This document shows positions 8,109 through 16,069 of a stretch of 47,921 nucleotides of DNA, piece after piece (position 1 is the stretch's first letter; each line of letters begins with the position of its first letter). Source of the DNA: an uncultured Methanobrevibacter sp. (GTDB taxonomy: Archaea > Methanobacteriota > Methanobacteria > Methanobacteriales > Methanobacteriaceae); assembly GCF_946408925.1 (NCBI RefSeq), contig NZ_CAMJUE010000010.1:1-47921 (forward strand), written 5' to 3'. The translations under genes and the position numbers were made by a program. The notes under the pieces are model-generated. The model saw only the letters and a list, made by a program, of their open reading frames with translations, was not told the origin of the DNA and ran no database searches.

Positions 8109-8966
8109 TTATTCAAAATTTTCAGGAAACTCTTCTTTTAAACTACGAATAATATCATCAATAAGAACGTCCCTTAACTCTTTTCCATCACACTCAAAGG
8201 CATCCAAACAACCTGAATAATCATAACACATGTTGTTTTCATGGGTTTCAATGAACATGTCAAGGTTCATGTTAGTAATTTCAGCATATTCCTGCGAATA
8301 CTTTAAAAATATTTCATGCATGTCCAAATCCTTATTCCATCTGCCTTTATAGTTTCTAACTTGAATTTCAAAATCACCCTTTTTATCAAATTCATTTTTA
8401 GTTTCCAAAACCAAATCCTTTGCCTTGGCGATTTCCATATCATGAACTTTTTTGTTATCATCATCACCCATATTAGTAAAAAACATCAATTGGGTTTTAG
8501 ACAAATTATCAAAGAATCCATTATCACGGAAATAAAAAAGAGAATGTTTAACAGGATTTAATTTTTGAAGAACATCATGATCATACTTATCAAAAGGAAC
8601 AATTGCATGCATAATTGCAAGTTCGGTAATTGAAACATTTCCCACAAATTTGACAAGTTCAGGATATTCCTCTATAGTCAGTTCATTGACATTCATATAA
8701 TTTGGTTTCCAGCCTAATTTGTGGCCTCTAAAACAAATGAAAAAAGTCCTGTCAAAATCAATGGATCTGAAATCATCCAAAATGATACTTTTATCAGTAT
8801 AATCATTCAACAATGAAAAGGCAACATCCCTATAATATAAGGCAATATCATGTTTTTCACAGTATTCCTTCAAATATGGAAAAACTTCCTTTATAAAATA
8901 ATAATACTCACCAAACATGTCATAGAATGTGCTTGTAATCATTAATGTTACATGTTGTTTTGCCAT
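8109..8966 (-). CDS. Stand-alone DUF4062-type protein
   Basis: This encodes 285 residues. The first 75 or so follow the DUF4062 pattern closely: a beta strand ending in TSTFYDM, a helix ending in EVFPYLKEYC, a second strand ALYYRDVAF, then FFICFRGHKLGW. In eukaryotic and bacterial proteins this domain usually heads a large NACHT/WD-repeat STAND ATPase, where it is thought to be a signalling or effector module. Here no P-loop follows; the remaining 200 residues are acidic and unrecognised. The start is ATG 8966, with AGTGATT before it; an in-frame GTG at 8975 lies within that site. Its function is unknown; a defence role would be a guess from the domain's usual company. Confidence 0.65.
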   Translation of the reverse strand: MAKQHVTLMITSTFYDMFGEYYYFIKEVFPYLKEYCEKHDIALYYRDVAFSLLNDYTDKSIILDDFRSIDFDRTFFICFRGHKLGWKPNYMNVNELTIEEYPELVKFVGNVSITELAIMHAIVPFDKYDHDVLQKLNPVKHSLFYFRDNGFFDNLSKTQLMFFTNMGDDDNKKVHDMEIAKAKDLVLETKNEFDKKGDFEIQVRNYKGRWNKDLDMHEIFLKYSQEYAEITNMNLDMFIETHENNMCYDYSGCLDAFECDGKELRDVLIDDIIRSLKEEFPENFE

Positions 8967-9279
8967 ATTAATCACTTAATCCCATTAATATACATAAACC
9001 ATTATCATAACGTGACTATTTTGTATTAAAATCTATAGGTGGAACATCAATGTTCAATATACCATTTATAAAATAATCTTATCCTATAAAAGATATACTT
9101 TAGACAATACTATTTAGTTTATTATTATTTATAAATTTTTTTAAAATATTCAAATTAAATGGAAACAATTAATTGGAATTCATATTTGACAAATCATGAG
9201 TTAAAATAATTCAGACATAACATCATCAGGTCCTTCGACACACTATAAAAAAAAATTAAAAAATGATTTAAATGTTCAA
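8967..9279. other. Intergenic region, nothing recognised
   Basis: This is 313 bases of very AT-rich sequence. It should carry the promoter of the DUF4062 gene and the 3' end of the next minus-strand gene. I see no ORF with a ribosome binding site, no RNA signature and no clear repeat. Confidence 0.5.
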
Positions 9280-9606
9280 TTAAATCAATTTACGCAATTC
9301 ATTGAGATTATTTTCAATAAATGATTTATATTGTGGATCTGCTAAAATCTTATATTGCTTTTTGTTGGTTTTAACATATGCCTCATTAAGAATCTTCTGC
9401 AAATCATCAACATCACTATTCAAAATAATATTCAATTTATCACGTTGCTCATCAGTTAATTTACTTAAATGAGATTGTATTGGAGATCGGAACTTAATGA
9501 CTAAATTTTTGTTCTTTTTAGCCCATCTTTTAAGCATTAATGACGGAGCCAAACTGAACAATCCCTCATATTCCAAAACATCCTTATACGTAATTTTTTC
9601 AGACAT
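9280..9606 (-). CDS. Small protein of unknown function, downstream of a flavin oxidoreductase
   Basis: This encodes 108 charged, helix-forming residues with no signal peptide or metal motif. GGGGAT sits a few bases before ATG 9606. It starts nine bases after the stop of the oxidoreductase gene upstream and so is very probably its operon partner. I do not recognise a family. Confidence 0.7.
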   Translation of the reverse strand: MSEKITYKDVLEYEGLFSLAPSLMLKRWAKKNKNLVIKFRSPIQSHLSKLTDEQRDKLNIILNSDVDDLQKILNEAYVKTNKKQYKILADPQYKSFIENNLNELRKLI

Positions 9607-9614
9607 ATTATCCC

Positions 9615-11063
9615 CTATAAATCATAATGTATATTATGAAGCTTATATAAACAGACAGAACTGCTGGACGGGAAAGCATAAATCATATAATCAAGCTCTT
9701 CTAGAGTAATCTTTTTATTTATGATGAATGCAAACATGTTTGCCACATTTTCAGCATCCGCAGCATATATCTCTGCACCTACAATCTGCAAATCCTTATC
9801 CACAATCACTTTAGCTTCAGCAGTTGTGTCATTTTTAAGTTCCAATGAATAGGAATTACCATACCTTATTGTGTGAACTTCATAATCATCACTTTTATCT
9901 GCAACATACACCGGAACTCCGACAGTGGCAATCCTAGGAATAGTGTATGCAACTGCAGGAACAACAGGATATGTAATCTCATCAGCTTCTCCAAGCAATT
10001 CCTTTGCAAGATATTTGGAGTGATGTATTGCCACAGTTACAAGTTTTGCAATACCGGTATCTGCAACATCCCCTGAAGCATAAATGTTGGCAACGTCAGT
10101 TTGAAGATGACCATTTACTTTTATACCCTGCTTTGTATAGGTCAGCCCAACATTTTCAAGACCTATGTCCTCCACATTTGCAGTTCTTCCAATTGCGGCA
10201 ACCACATAATCTCCGGTTAGGCTCAATCCACTTTCACAGTTTACTGTAAATCCATTTTCATAAGCCTTATTATCAATTTTTGCTTCAGGATCTCTTAATA
10301 TCTCATCAGAATTTAAAGCATTCTTTAAGTTTAAAACCTTAGTTACCGGATCATCAATTTCAACATTACTTATTACTTCTTTTACTGTTTGATTAAAGTG
10401 GAAACGTATATTTTTTTCCTTAAGTATTTCAATTACCCTTTGAACGTATGGCTGGTGGAAGTATTTTAATGCCATATCTCCTCGAATAATAACATCAGCA
10501 CTCAATCCCGCTTCAGCAAGAATTGATGCAAATTCCATTCCCACAAAACCCGCTCCAATAATAATTGCATGTTTTGGAAGTTCATCAATATCCAAATAGT
10601 CTGTACTGTCATGCAGGTACTCCTTACCCGGAATGTCAGGTATGACAGGTTTTAGTCCTGTGCATATCACTATCTTATCTGTAGTGTATGTTTCATCACC
10701 CACTTTAACTGTGTGCTCATCAACGATAACGCCCTTTCCGTGAGCGACATCCAGGTCATATTCTTTGAATTTACCGTCTAAAAACGGTGCCATATTAGCT
10801 ATACGTTTTCTTTTGAATTTCATTAGGCTTGGCCAATCGACTTCAAAATTTCCTGATTTTCCAACACCCTCAAAATTATCGCCCAGTGCCTTGATTTCAT
10901 ATGGCGCATCAAGAAGTGCTTTTGAGTTACATCCTCTATTTGCACAGGTCCCGCCATAAAGGCTTTCTTCAATAATCAATATTTTAAGACCTGCTTTTCT
11001 TAAAAATCGGCCCCCTTGCCATGCGGCATTTCCGCTACCAATATAAATAACATCATAATCCAT
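9615..11063 (-). CDS. FAD/NAD-dependent disulfide oxidoreductase (glutathione/mercuric reductase superfamily)
   Basis: This encodes 482 residues with the full flavoprotein disulfide reductase layout. There is an N-terminal FAD Rossmann motif (GSGNAAW, about 9-15), redox-active cysteines C40 and C45 in GGTCANRGC, a second Rossmann motif for NAD(P)H (IIIGAGFVGMEFASILAEAG, about residue 170) and the FAD-binding IYASGDVAD near residue 330. Two things differ from lipoamide or glutathione reductases. The proline usually found after the second cysteine is missing. The C-terminal His-x4-Glu catalytic pair is replaced by Phe464 and serines (YAFPSSSS). The substrate is therefore probably not a classical small disulfide. 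GAGGTTA precedes ATG 11063. A small unknown gene follows in the same operon. Confidence 0.85.
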   Translation of the reverse strand: MDYDVIYIGSGNAAWQGGRFLRKAGLKILIIEESLYGGTCANRGCNSKALLDAPYEIKALGDNFEGVGKSGNFEVDWPSLMKFKRKRIANMAPFLDGKFKEYDLDVAHGKGVIVDEHTVKVGDETYTTDKIVICTGLKPVIPDIPGKEYLHDSTDYLDIDELPKHAIIIGAGFVGMEFASILAEAGLSADVIIRGDMALKYFHQPYVQRVIEILKEKNIRFHFNQTVKEVISNVEIDDPVTKVLNLKNALNSDEILRDPEAKIDNKAYENGFTVNCESGLSLTGDYVVAAIGRTANVEDIGLENVGLTYTKQGIKVNGHLQTDVANIYASGDVADTGIAKLVTVAIHHSKYLAKELLGEADEITYPVVPAVAYTIPRIATVGVPVYVADKSDDYEVHTIRYGNSYSLELKNDTTAEAKVIVDKDLQIVGAEIYAADAENVANMFAFIINKKITLEELDYMIYAFPSSSSVCLYKLHNIHYDL

Positions 11064-11152
11064 AAATTTAACCTCACAGTAAAAATTACTTTAATATTTG
11101 TTTAAAATAATATAAATAAGTTTAATTTGAAATATAAATATGGATGATCAAT

Positions 11153-11965
11153 ATGAAAGAATATCTCTATATCGATTCAAATGAAGATGCTCAGCAGTCA
11201 AGATTCAAGGTTTCAAAAACTCCTAAAATTGATTATCTGATAAAAGAAAAGAAATTTAGCGAAGCATTAACTGAAATAAATCAATTGTTAAAAACTGATG
11301 ATGGCTATTCAAATTGGAATTTGAAAGGAATAATCCTGAGTAATTTATCTGAGTTTAAAGAATCAATAGAATGTTTTAATAAAGCGTTGGATATGAACCG
11401 GTCCGATGATATACTGTTGAATAAATCTAATGCATACTACAGCTGGGCCAAAATTACCTTTTTTCCCGAAGGAGACTATGATAATGCACTGATTCTTATT
11501 GATAAAGCTTTAATGTCACTTCCGGACAGTGAAGATTCCAGCGAATATTATTTTTTAAAGGCAGAAATTCTTGAGGCATTGGAAGAATTGGTCGAATCCC
11601 ATAAATGTTATTTAAAGGCCTATGGAGAATTTGATAAACTGAAAGAGTTTGAAGCCCAAAGTGAATATCTGAATAATACTACTGATCTTTTAGTAAATAT
11701 CGTGGGCAGCGATTTTTATAATTACCTTCCCAAATCCGGCGATATTCTTATATTGGCTAAAGATGAGGACAATGAACATGACCCTGATGCAATAGCAGCA
11801 GTATTAGATAATAAAACAGTAGGTTATGTTGCAAATAATCCGTATACTTTAATAGATGAGGTAAAAAGTGCCAGTGACATTAAAAACAGTATAGCAGATA
11901 ATCAGAAGGCTGAAATATTGTTTGTTTATCTTGGCGAATATGTTATTGCCAAACTAGTTAATTAA
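11153..11965 (+). CDS. TPR protein with C-terminal HIRAN-like domain
   Basis: This encodes 270 residues. Tetratricopeptide-like helical pairs fill about residues 22-150 (for example YSNWNLKGIILSNLSEF and FNKALDM). The C-terminal part carries the HIRAN signature: strand ILAKDEDNEHDPDAIAA followed by GYVANN. HIRAN domains are found in SNF2/Rad5-type proteins, where they bind DNA ends or forks. A TPR-HIRAN combination without an ATPase is uncommon but occurs in methanogens. ATG 11153 is preferred because GGATGAT lies seven bases upstream; ATG 11144 is the alternative. The 3' end overlaps a convergent small gene by 12 bases. Confidence 0.72.
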   Translation: MKEYLYIDSNEDAQQSRFKVSKTPKIDYLIKEKKFSEALTEINQLLKTDDGYSNWNLKGIILSNLSEFKESIECFNKALDMNRSDDILLNKSNAYYSWAKITFFPEGDYDNALILIDKALMSLPDSEDSSEYYFLKAEILEALEELVESHKCYLKAYGEFDKLKEFEAQSEYLNNTTDLLVNIVGSDFYNYLPKSGDILILAKDEDNEHDPDAIAAVLDNKTVGYVANNPYTLIDEVKSASDIKNSIADNQKAEILFVYLGEYVIAKLVN

Positions 11966-12130
11966 TTTCAAAATGCCGTTCCTACTAATTTTAGACCCTT
12001 CAGTATATCCTTTGATATTTATTTCAAAACGTGATGCTTTTCTGGTATCCAGAGGATTGTTTAATTGATAGTTAATATCTTTCGTCATATAGAATGTATC
12101 ATAGGCATATGCACTTACATGATTTTTCAT
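11954..12130 (-). CDS. Small protein of unknown function (58 residues)
   Basis: The frame opens at ATG 12130, five bases after a strong AGGTGG, with a TATA-like ATTTAAA farther upstream. The in-frame GTG at 12139 lies in the ribosome binding site and is not used. The peptide is soluble, aromatic-rich at its start (SAYAYDTFYM) and basic at the end. It overlaps the 3' end of the convergent TPR-HIRAN gene. No family is recognised. Confidence 0.55.
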   Translation of the reverse strand: MKNHVSAYAYDTFYMTKDINYQLNNPLDTRKASRFEINIKGYTEGSKISRNGILKLIN

Positions 12131-12164
12131 GCAAACCACCTTTAATTTAAATAGTATTTAAACG

Positions 12165-12470
12165 CTACAAAATAAACAGGCCTTCAAATGAAATATTGAT
12201 ATTATCCAAGTCATTAGAATTTTTCGCCAGTGTTTCAAACATGTCTGTGATAATTTCAAAGAATTTTTCGATAGTCATTGTTTCTTTTAATGAAACATCC
12301 ACACTTTGTTCGGATATGCCAAATAAATCCTCCTTAAAAATTAATTTGAAATCCAAAATATCCTTAATACCATATTTTTCTATAATAATTTTAATCGAAT
12401 TGATTTTGGATTTATTGAATTGGTCGTCGGTAATTTTTATAATCTTATCATTCACTTCTATATTCAGCAT
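12165..12470 (-). CDS. Small acidic protein of unknown function (101 residues)
   Basis: GGGTGATT lies just before ATG 12470, so translation is well supported. The protein alternates strands and helices (LNIEVNDKIIKITDDQF then KINSIKIIIEKYGI) and has no signal peptide, cysteine pair or membrane helix. It reads toward the 58-residue gene with a 34-base gap and may be co-transcribed with it. No function can be inferred. Confidence 0.65.
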   Translation of the reverse strand: MLNIEVNDKIIKITDDQFNKSKINSIKIIIEKYGIKDILDFKLIFKEDLFGISEQSVDVSLKETMTIEKFFEIITDMFETLAKNSNDLDNINISFEGLFIL

Positions 12471-12700
12471 TTAATCACCCATTTAAAGGATTATTTATAT
12501 TTTGAAGTTTGAGGTGATGTCTAAAATCATTATAACATAAATTTGAATGTTATTAAATCATTTCTCTTTTTAAACATGTGTAACAGAATTATTGTCCAAA
12601 TGACCTGACAAACTGGAGGTTAAACTTATATTCAAAACTAGCGATTTTTGGAATTAATATAAAAGAAGCTATTTCAATTTGTCGGTGATAAAATTTTCTT

Positions 12701-12823
12701 TTATTTTGGAAAGTTTTTATCCATGGAACTTTCCAAACTATTCATTAATTCTAATTTTTCATAGAAGTTTTGCAATTTGTCTTTTGTATTTTTATAGTCA
12801 CTGCAGAGTATTTTTGGAGTCAT
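12701..12823 (-). CDS. Possible 40-residue small protein, or 3' part of a split gene
   Basis: The frame runs from ATG 12823 to TAA 12701. It is preceded by GGTGA, which is itself the end of the frame at 12830-12895. The peptide is helical and charged (KNTKDKLQNFYEKLELMN) with one cysteine. It is in the same frame as the 21-codon ORF upstream, separated only by a TGA and two codons. The two may be one 65-codon gene interrupted by a stop, or a translationally coupled pair. An 8-bp inverted repeat (GGAAAGTT 12708-12715 with AACTTTCC 12727-12734) sits at its 3' end. Confidence 0.4.
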   Translation of the reverse strand: MTPKILCSDYKNTKDKLQNFYEKLELMNSLESSMDKNFPK

Positions 12824-12829
12824 AATTTG

Positions 12830-12895
12830 TCACCAGAGGCTGATAACATTCATCAGATTATTGATGGATAATTCAATACCTGTTATTTTAGACAT
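12830..12895 (-). CDS. Possible 21-residue small protein, or 5' part of a split gene
   Basis: ATG 12895 follows GAGGT with good spacing, and TTTAAATAA-type promoter elements lie upstream (about 12950-12965). The peptide (MSKITGIELSINNLMNVISLW) ends at a TGA that doubles as part of the ribosome binding site for the next frame. It is either a leader-type small ORF coupled to the next one or the start of a gene interrupted by a nonsense codon. Confidence 0.4.
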   Translation of the reverse strand: MSKITGIELSINNLMNVISLW

Positions 12896-13276
12896 TATTT
12901 ACCTCAACGAAAATACTTCATTTTCAATAATTAGTATTATTTTCATCTTATTTAAGTTTATTTAAATTGTATCACCTTTAAAAAATTGTTGTGACTTTGA
13001 AATATTGCTTTCATTGAAACATAGTATATATAGTTATTGGTTTATATATTCAATATTAAACAAATCGATTTAATTAAAATCGATTAAATTTTATTGGATA
13101 TTTATAAAAATTAATTCAAAATCAACTGTTTAATAAAATTGGATGGAGCAAACATGTTTTTCATCAATTAATGTAAATTGCCAAATTTTCAATATATATA
13201 TATTGTTTCATTAATAACAGTTTCATTAGAAACATTTATATAAATTGTCGAATATACATTAAACCAGGTGAAAAAA
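12896..13276. promoter_or_regulatory. Control region of the marR-MFS operon
   Basis: No gene is seen. Two copies of AATCGATT (13063-13070 and 13078-13085) flank a TTAATTAA-like spacer. GTTTCATTA occurs twice (13205-13213 and 13220-13228), the second copy forming the dyad GTTTCATTAGAAAC (13220-13233). This abuts a TATA box (ATTTATATAA, about 13234-13243), and GGTGA (13267-13271) precedes the ATG. The dyad touching the TATA box is the likely binding site of the MarR protein encoded next, giving autorepression. Confidence 0.5.
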
Positions 13277-13735
13277 ATGGAAGAAATTCATCAAGGAATA
13301 ATCGATAACTCCCCTTTCATCGCATGGATTCACAATATATCACTGAATCAACAGAAATATATGAAAACAAAATGTAAAGATTTCGATTTGGGCCATGACA
13401 TACGATACATTATGTTCATACATGACAACCCGGACTGCTCTCAGGACGATTTAGTAAACATGTTTGGACAAAGCAAGGGAAACATCGCAAAAGTATTAAA
13501 AAAACTTGAAGACAAAGAATTTATAAAAAGAGACGTTAATCCAGAAAACCGACGTAAATACATGTTGAAAACAACAGATAAAGCAAATAAACTAGTTCCC
13601 GAATACAGACAAATATCAAAAGAATGGGAAAAAGAAGTCGGAATAACAGATGAAGACAAACAGTTCAAAAAAAGGATAATTGAAATAGCAATCAGTGGAA
13701 TGAAACTTACTGAAGATAATTTAAGAGGTAATTAA
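13277..13735 (+). CDS. MarR-family transcriptional regulator
   Basis: This encodes 152 residues with the MarR plan: N- and C-terminal dimerisation helices around a winged helix-turn-helix. The recognition part is SQDDLVNMFGQSKGNIAKVLKKLEDKEFIKR, and the wing is NPENRRKYMLKTTDKA. ATG 13277 fits GGTGA at 13267-13271; the in-frame GTG at 13268 lies within that site. The stop is one base before the MFS gene, so the two form an operon. The usual logic would be repression of the operon, relieved when a drug or phenolic compound binds the regulator. The inducer is unknown. Confidence 0.9.
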   Translation: MEEIHQGIIDNSPFIAWIHNISLNQQKYMKTKCKDFDLGHDIRYIMFIHDNPDCSQDDLVNMFGQSKGNIAKVLKKLEDKEFIKRDVNPENRRKYMLKTTDKANKLVPEYRQISKEWEKEVGITDEDKQFKKRIIEIAISGMKLTEDNLRGN

Positions 13736-13736
13736 A

Positions 13737-15122
13737 ATGAAATTAAATTTTGAGACAATAATAATATCCATCTCATTTATAACATCATTTTTTGCAGTCT
13801 TTTTATCAAACGGAATAATAATAGGTGTTCCGGCCATTGCACAGGACTTTGCAATGAATAATGTTATACAAAATTGGGTGCCAACAATATTTTTCCTTGT
13901 TGTGGCAGTATTTACAGTTCCGGCAGGACAAATTTCAGGAAAATTCGGAGTGAAAAAATCACTGCTTTCCGGAATAATGGTATTTTTAATCGGATCTATT
14001 GGAGCATGCCTATCATTTTCAACAGAATCATTTCTGCTTTTCAGAATGATGCAAGGGGCAGGAGTCGCATTTCTGAATGTATCAGCAATGGCCATGGTAG
14101 TTCATGCAGTAGCGCCAAAAAACCGGGGAAAAGCATTGGGTTTTACAGTTACAGGAGTGTATCTTGCAACTTCTCTTTCACCGGTAATTTGTGGATTTTT
14201 AGTTCATAATCTCGGCTGGAGATCAATGTTTTACTTTGTAATTCCATTTTTGGTACTGTGCATAATTTTAATGATTACAAAAATACCTCAAGAATGGAAA
14301 ACCTATAAAAATGATAAAATTGACAAGACAGGTTCTGTACTGTATGGAATAGGAATACTCTTTTTCATATATGGATTTACCAGTCTGATTACAACATTCG
14401 GTAAAATCTTAACTGTTGCGGGATTAGTGCTGCTTTTAATATTCGGATGGTATGAGTTAAAGCAGAAATCACCGGTATTCAATATGAATCTGTTCAAAAA
14501 CAAGAAATTCACATCCTCAAATATAGCCGCTTTATGCAGTTACCTTGCTATAATGGTGGTAACTACAATCCTGAATTATCATTTCCAGTATGTGCGTGGA
14601 TGGGATGCGCAAATGTCTGGTATGATATTGATAATCACTCCTATAATCATGGCAATAATGGCCCCTAATTCAGGTAGATTATCCGATAAAATCCATCCAC
14701 AAAAGTTGGCTGCATTGGGAATAGGAATTGCTGCAGTAGCATTGGGAATACTGTCATTCCTGAACGGCAGCACTCCTTTATATATTGTTGTGCTTGCCAT
14801 GATTCTGCAGGGTGTGGGAATGGGATTATTCTCATCCCCGAACATGAATGCAATAATGAGTTCGGTTCCTCCAAAAGATGCACCGACTGCATCAGCTTCA
14901 CAGGCAACTATGAGAACAATCGGCCAAACCATGAGTTTGGGTCTTTTAACATTAATATTTGCTTGGGTAATGGGTAATCTGGAGTTGGCTCCACAGTACG
15001 CCCTCATGATTGTGCAGGCTTCACAGATAATCTGTATAATATGTACAATCGCCTGTATTCTTGCAGTATTTGCATCACTTGTTGGAATCAAATCAAGCGA
15101 TAAATTCAACACAGATAGATGA
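13737..15122 (+). CDS. MFS drug-efflux transporter (DHA2/EmrB-QacA type)
   Basis: This encodes 461 residues of mostly membrane helices, long enough for the 14-helix DHA2 family. MFS motif A appears as GQISGKFGVKK (64-74). The antiporter motif C region follows as GVYLATSLSPVICGFL (about 140-155). Loop and helix content matches proton-driven multidrug exporters. Translation starts one base after the MarR stop codon, so it is co-expressed with its presumed repressor. The substrate cannot be told from the sequence. Confidence 0.88.
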   Translation: MKLNFETIIISISFITSFFAVFLSNGIIIGVPAIAQDFAMNNVIQNWVPTIFFLVVAVFTVPAGQISGKFGVKKSLLSGIMVFLIGSIGACLSFSTESFLLFRMMQGAGVAFLNVSAMAMVVHAVAPKNRGKALGFTVTGVYLATSLSPVICGFLVHNLGWRSMFYFVIPFLVLCIILMITKIPQEWKTYKNDKIDKTGSVLYGIGILFFIYGFTSLITTFGKILTVAGLVLLLIFGWYELKQKSPVFNMNLFKNKKFTSSNIAALCSYLAIMVVTTILNYHFQYVRGWDAQMSGMILIITPIIMAIMAPNSGRLSDKIHPQKLAALGIGIAAVALGILSFLNGSTPLYIVVLAMILQGVGMGLFSSPNMNAIMSSVPPKDAPTASASQATMRTIGQTMSLGLLTLIFAWVMGNLELAPQYALMIVQASQIICIICTIACILAVFASLVGIKSSDKFNTDR

Positions 15123-15143
15123 ATTGATAGAATTCTATCAATT
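15122..15143. terminator. Palindromic terminator after marR-MFS
   Basis: A perfect 22-base palindrome (arms AATTGATAG and CTATCAATT around AATT) begins at the last base of the MFS stop codon. It is followed by a T run on the plus strand. It also lies beyond the end of the convergent 40-residue gene. Confidence 0.65.
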
Positions 15144-15168
15144 TTATCTATATTTTTTTAAAAAGCAG

Positions 15169-15291
15169 TTATTTGTTTTTACAGCATCCGAAAAAGAAGT
15201 TTTTAATTTTTTTAGTTTTTGATTTTTTATCCTGTTCTTTTTTTTGATTAATTTCATGCATATGTCTTCTTGCTTCAACCATATTGTCCAT
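15169..15291 (-). CDS. Small basic protein with C-terminal Cys-Cys (40 residues)
   Basis: The ATG at 15291 follows a strong GAGGTGA. The peptide starts MDNMVEARRHMHEINQKKEQ and runs into a lysine-rich stretch. It ends FFFGCCKNK, with vicinal cysteines that could bind metal or a thiol. Directly upstream is a DtxR/IdeR-like palindrome (15310-15325) placed just inside the expected transcription start of a TATA box (about 15345-15355). The gene is thus likely repressed when a metal ion, perhaps Fe(II), is plentiful. No known family is recognised. Confidence 0.65.
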   Translation of the reverse strand: MDNMVEARRHMHEINQKKEQDKKSKTKKIKNFFFGCCKNK

Positions 15292-15309
15292 GATTTTTCA
15301 CCTCAAAAA

Positions 15310-15355
15310 TTTAGTTATGCCTAAATATTATTTAGTAAAAAATAATATATAAACT
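15310..15355 (-). promoter_or_regulatory. Metal-box-like operator and TATA box of the 40-residue gene
   Basis: Read on the minus strand, TTTAGGCATAACTAAA (15310-15325) matches 14 of 16 bases of the perfect palindrome at 7938-7953. A TATATATTATT element lies about 25-30 bases upstream (15345-15355), so the box overlaps the likely start site, a repressor position. The ribosome binding site follows within ten bases. Confidence 0.55.
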
Positions 15356-15385
15356 TTATTATAATTATGAATAAAGGTGGTTAAC

Positions 15386-16069
15386 TTGAAAAAATCTACA
15401 AAAATCATTCTCATCATAATATCTTTGCTAATAATTGGTGGAATAATATACATTGAAACACCTCATTATAAAGAAATATCCTATACCACTCTTGCAAATA
15501 CAAGTTTGGGTACAGTGGAAATGGGAATTGCAGGAAATGAAAATGCAACAACCTGCATTGCACTGATTACAGGAATACATCCAAGAGAAAAAATATCCAT
15601 AGAACCTGAAATTCAGGCAGCAAAGGAATATGGAAACGATGATGTGAAAATAATTAACTACAAAGTAACAGTTACCAAAAATCCCGAAGACTATAATGAG
15701 GGAAGGGCAAACGGGGAAAGTCTGGTGCATGATTATGTTAATCCAAGTGTCACTCAAAGCGACGCCGATGCAGTAATTATAAGTCACTCACACAATCCTA
15801 ATTACGGTGAAGGATTCTATCTTGCAACACCTGAAATGGATGATGCATCTGTTAGAATTGCTGAAAAAATTAGCAAAAGCAGTGATTTCAATTATTATCC
15901 TGTAACCGGCAATGAAACATACAAATCCACTTCAGCAGTACTGGTTTCAAAACCGATAGCACAGGCAGGTTATCCCACATTTGTATATGAGATTCCTGAA
16001 GACATCTGGCAAAGCACTTCAACAGATAAGGCAAAGGAGCTATTCAGGTTAATTGTTGAAAATCTTTAA
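15386..16069 (+). CDS. Membrane-anchored M14-like zinc peptidase/amidase
   Basis: This encodes 227 residues with an N-terminal helix (about 5-24) and an extracytoplasmic domain. GIHPREK carries the HxxE zinc pair of the M14 carboxypeptidase superfamily (H65, E68). NEGRANGE resembles the substrate-binding Arg block, SHSHN offers the third zinc histidine, and FVYEIPE the general-base Glu. Such enzymes trim peptides or amides; an outside location suggests wall or environmental peptides. It starts at TTG 15386, because AGGTGG (15375-15380) is spaced for it and the GTG at 15377 lies inside that site. The 3' end overlaps the convergent MetX-like gene by four bases. Confidence 0.6.
   Translation: MKKSTKIILIIISLLIIGGIIYIETPHYKEISYTTLANTSLGTVEMGIAGNENATTCIALITGIHPREKISIEPEIQAAKEYGNDDVKIINYKVTVTKNPEDYNEGRANGESLVHDYVNPSVTQSDADAVIISHSHNPNYGEGFYLATPEMDDASVRIAEKISKSSDFNYYPVTGNETYKSTSAVLVSKPIAQAGYPTFVYEIPEDIWQSTSTDKAKELFRLIVENL

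Noticed and set aside
12701-12895. Reading the TGA as selenocysteine in a 65-residue protein
   Set aside because: No selenoprotein family is recognised, no SECIS-like hairpin was identified, and the TGA is explained by a ribosome binding site overlap. A nonsense mutation or coupling is simpler.
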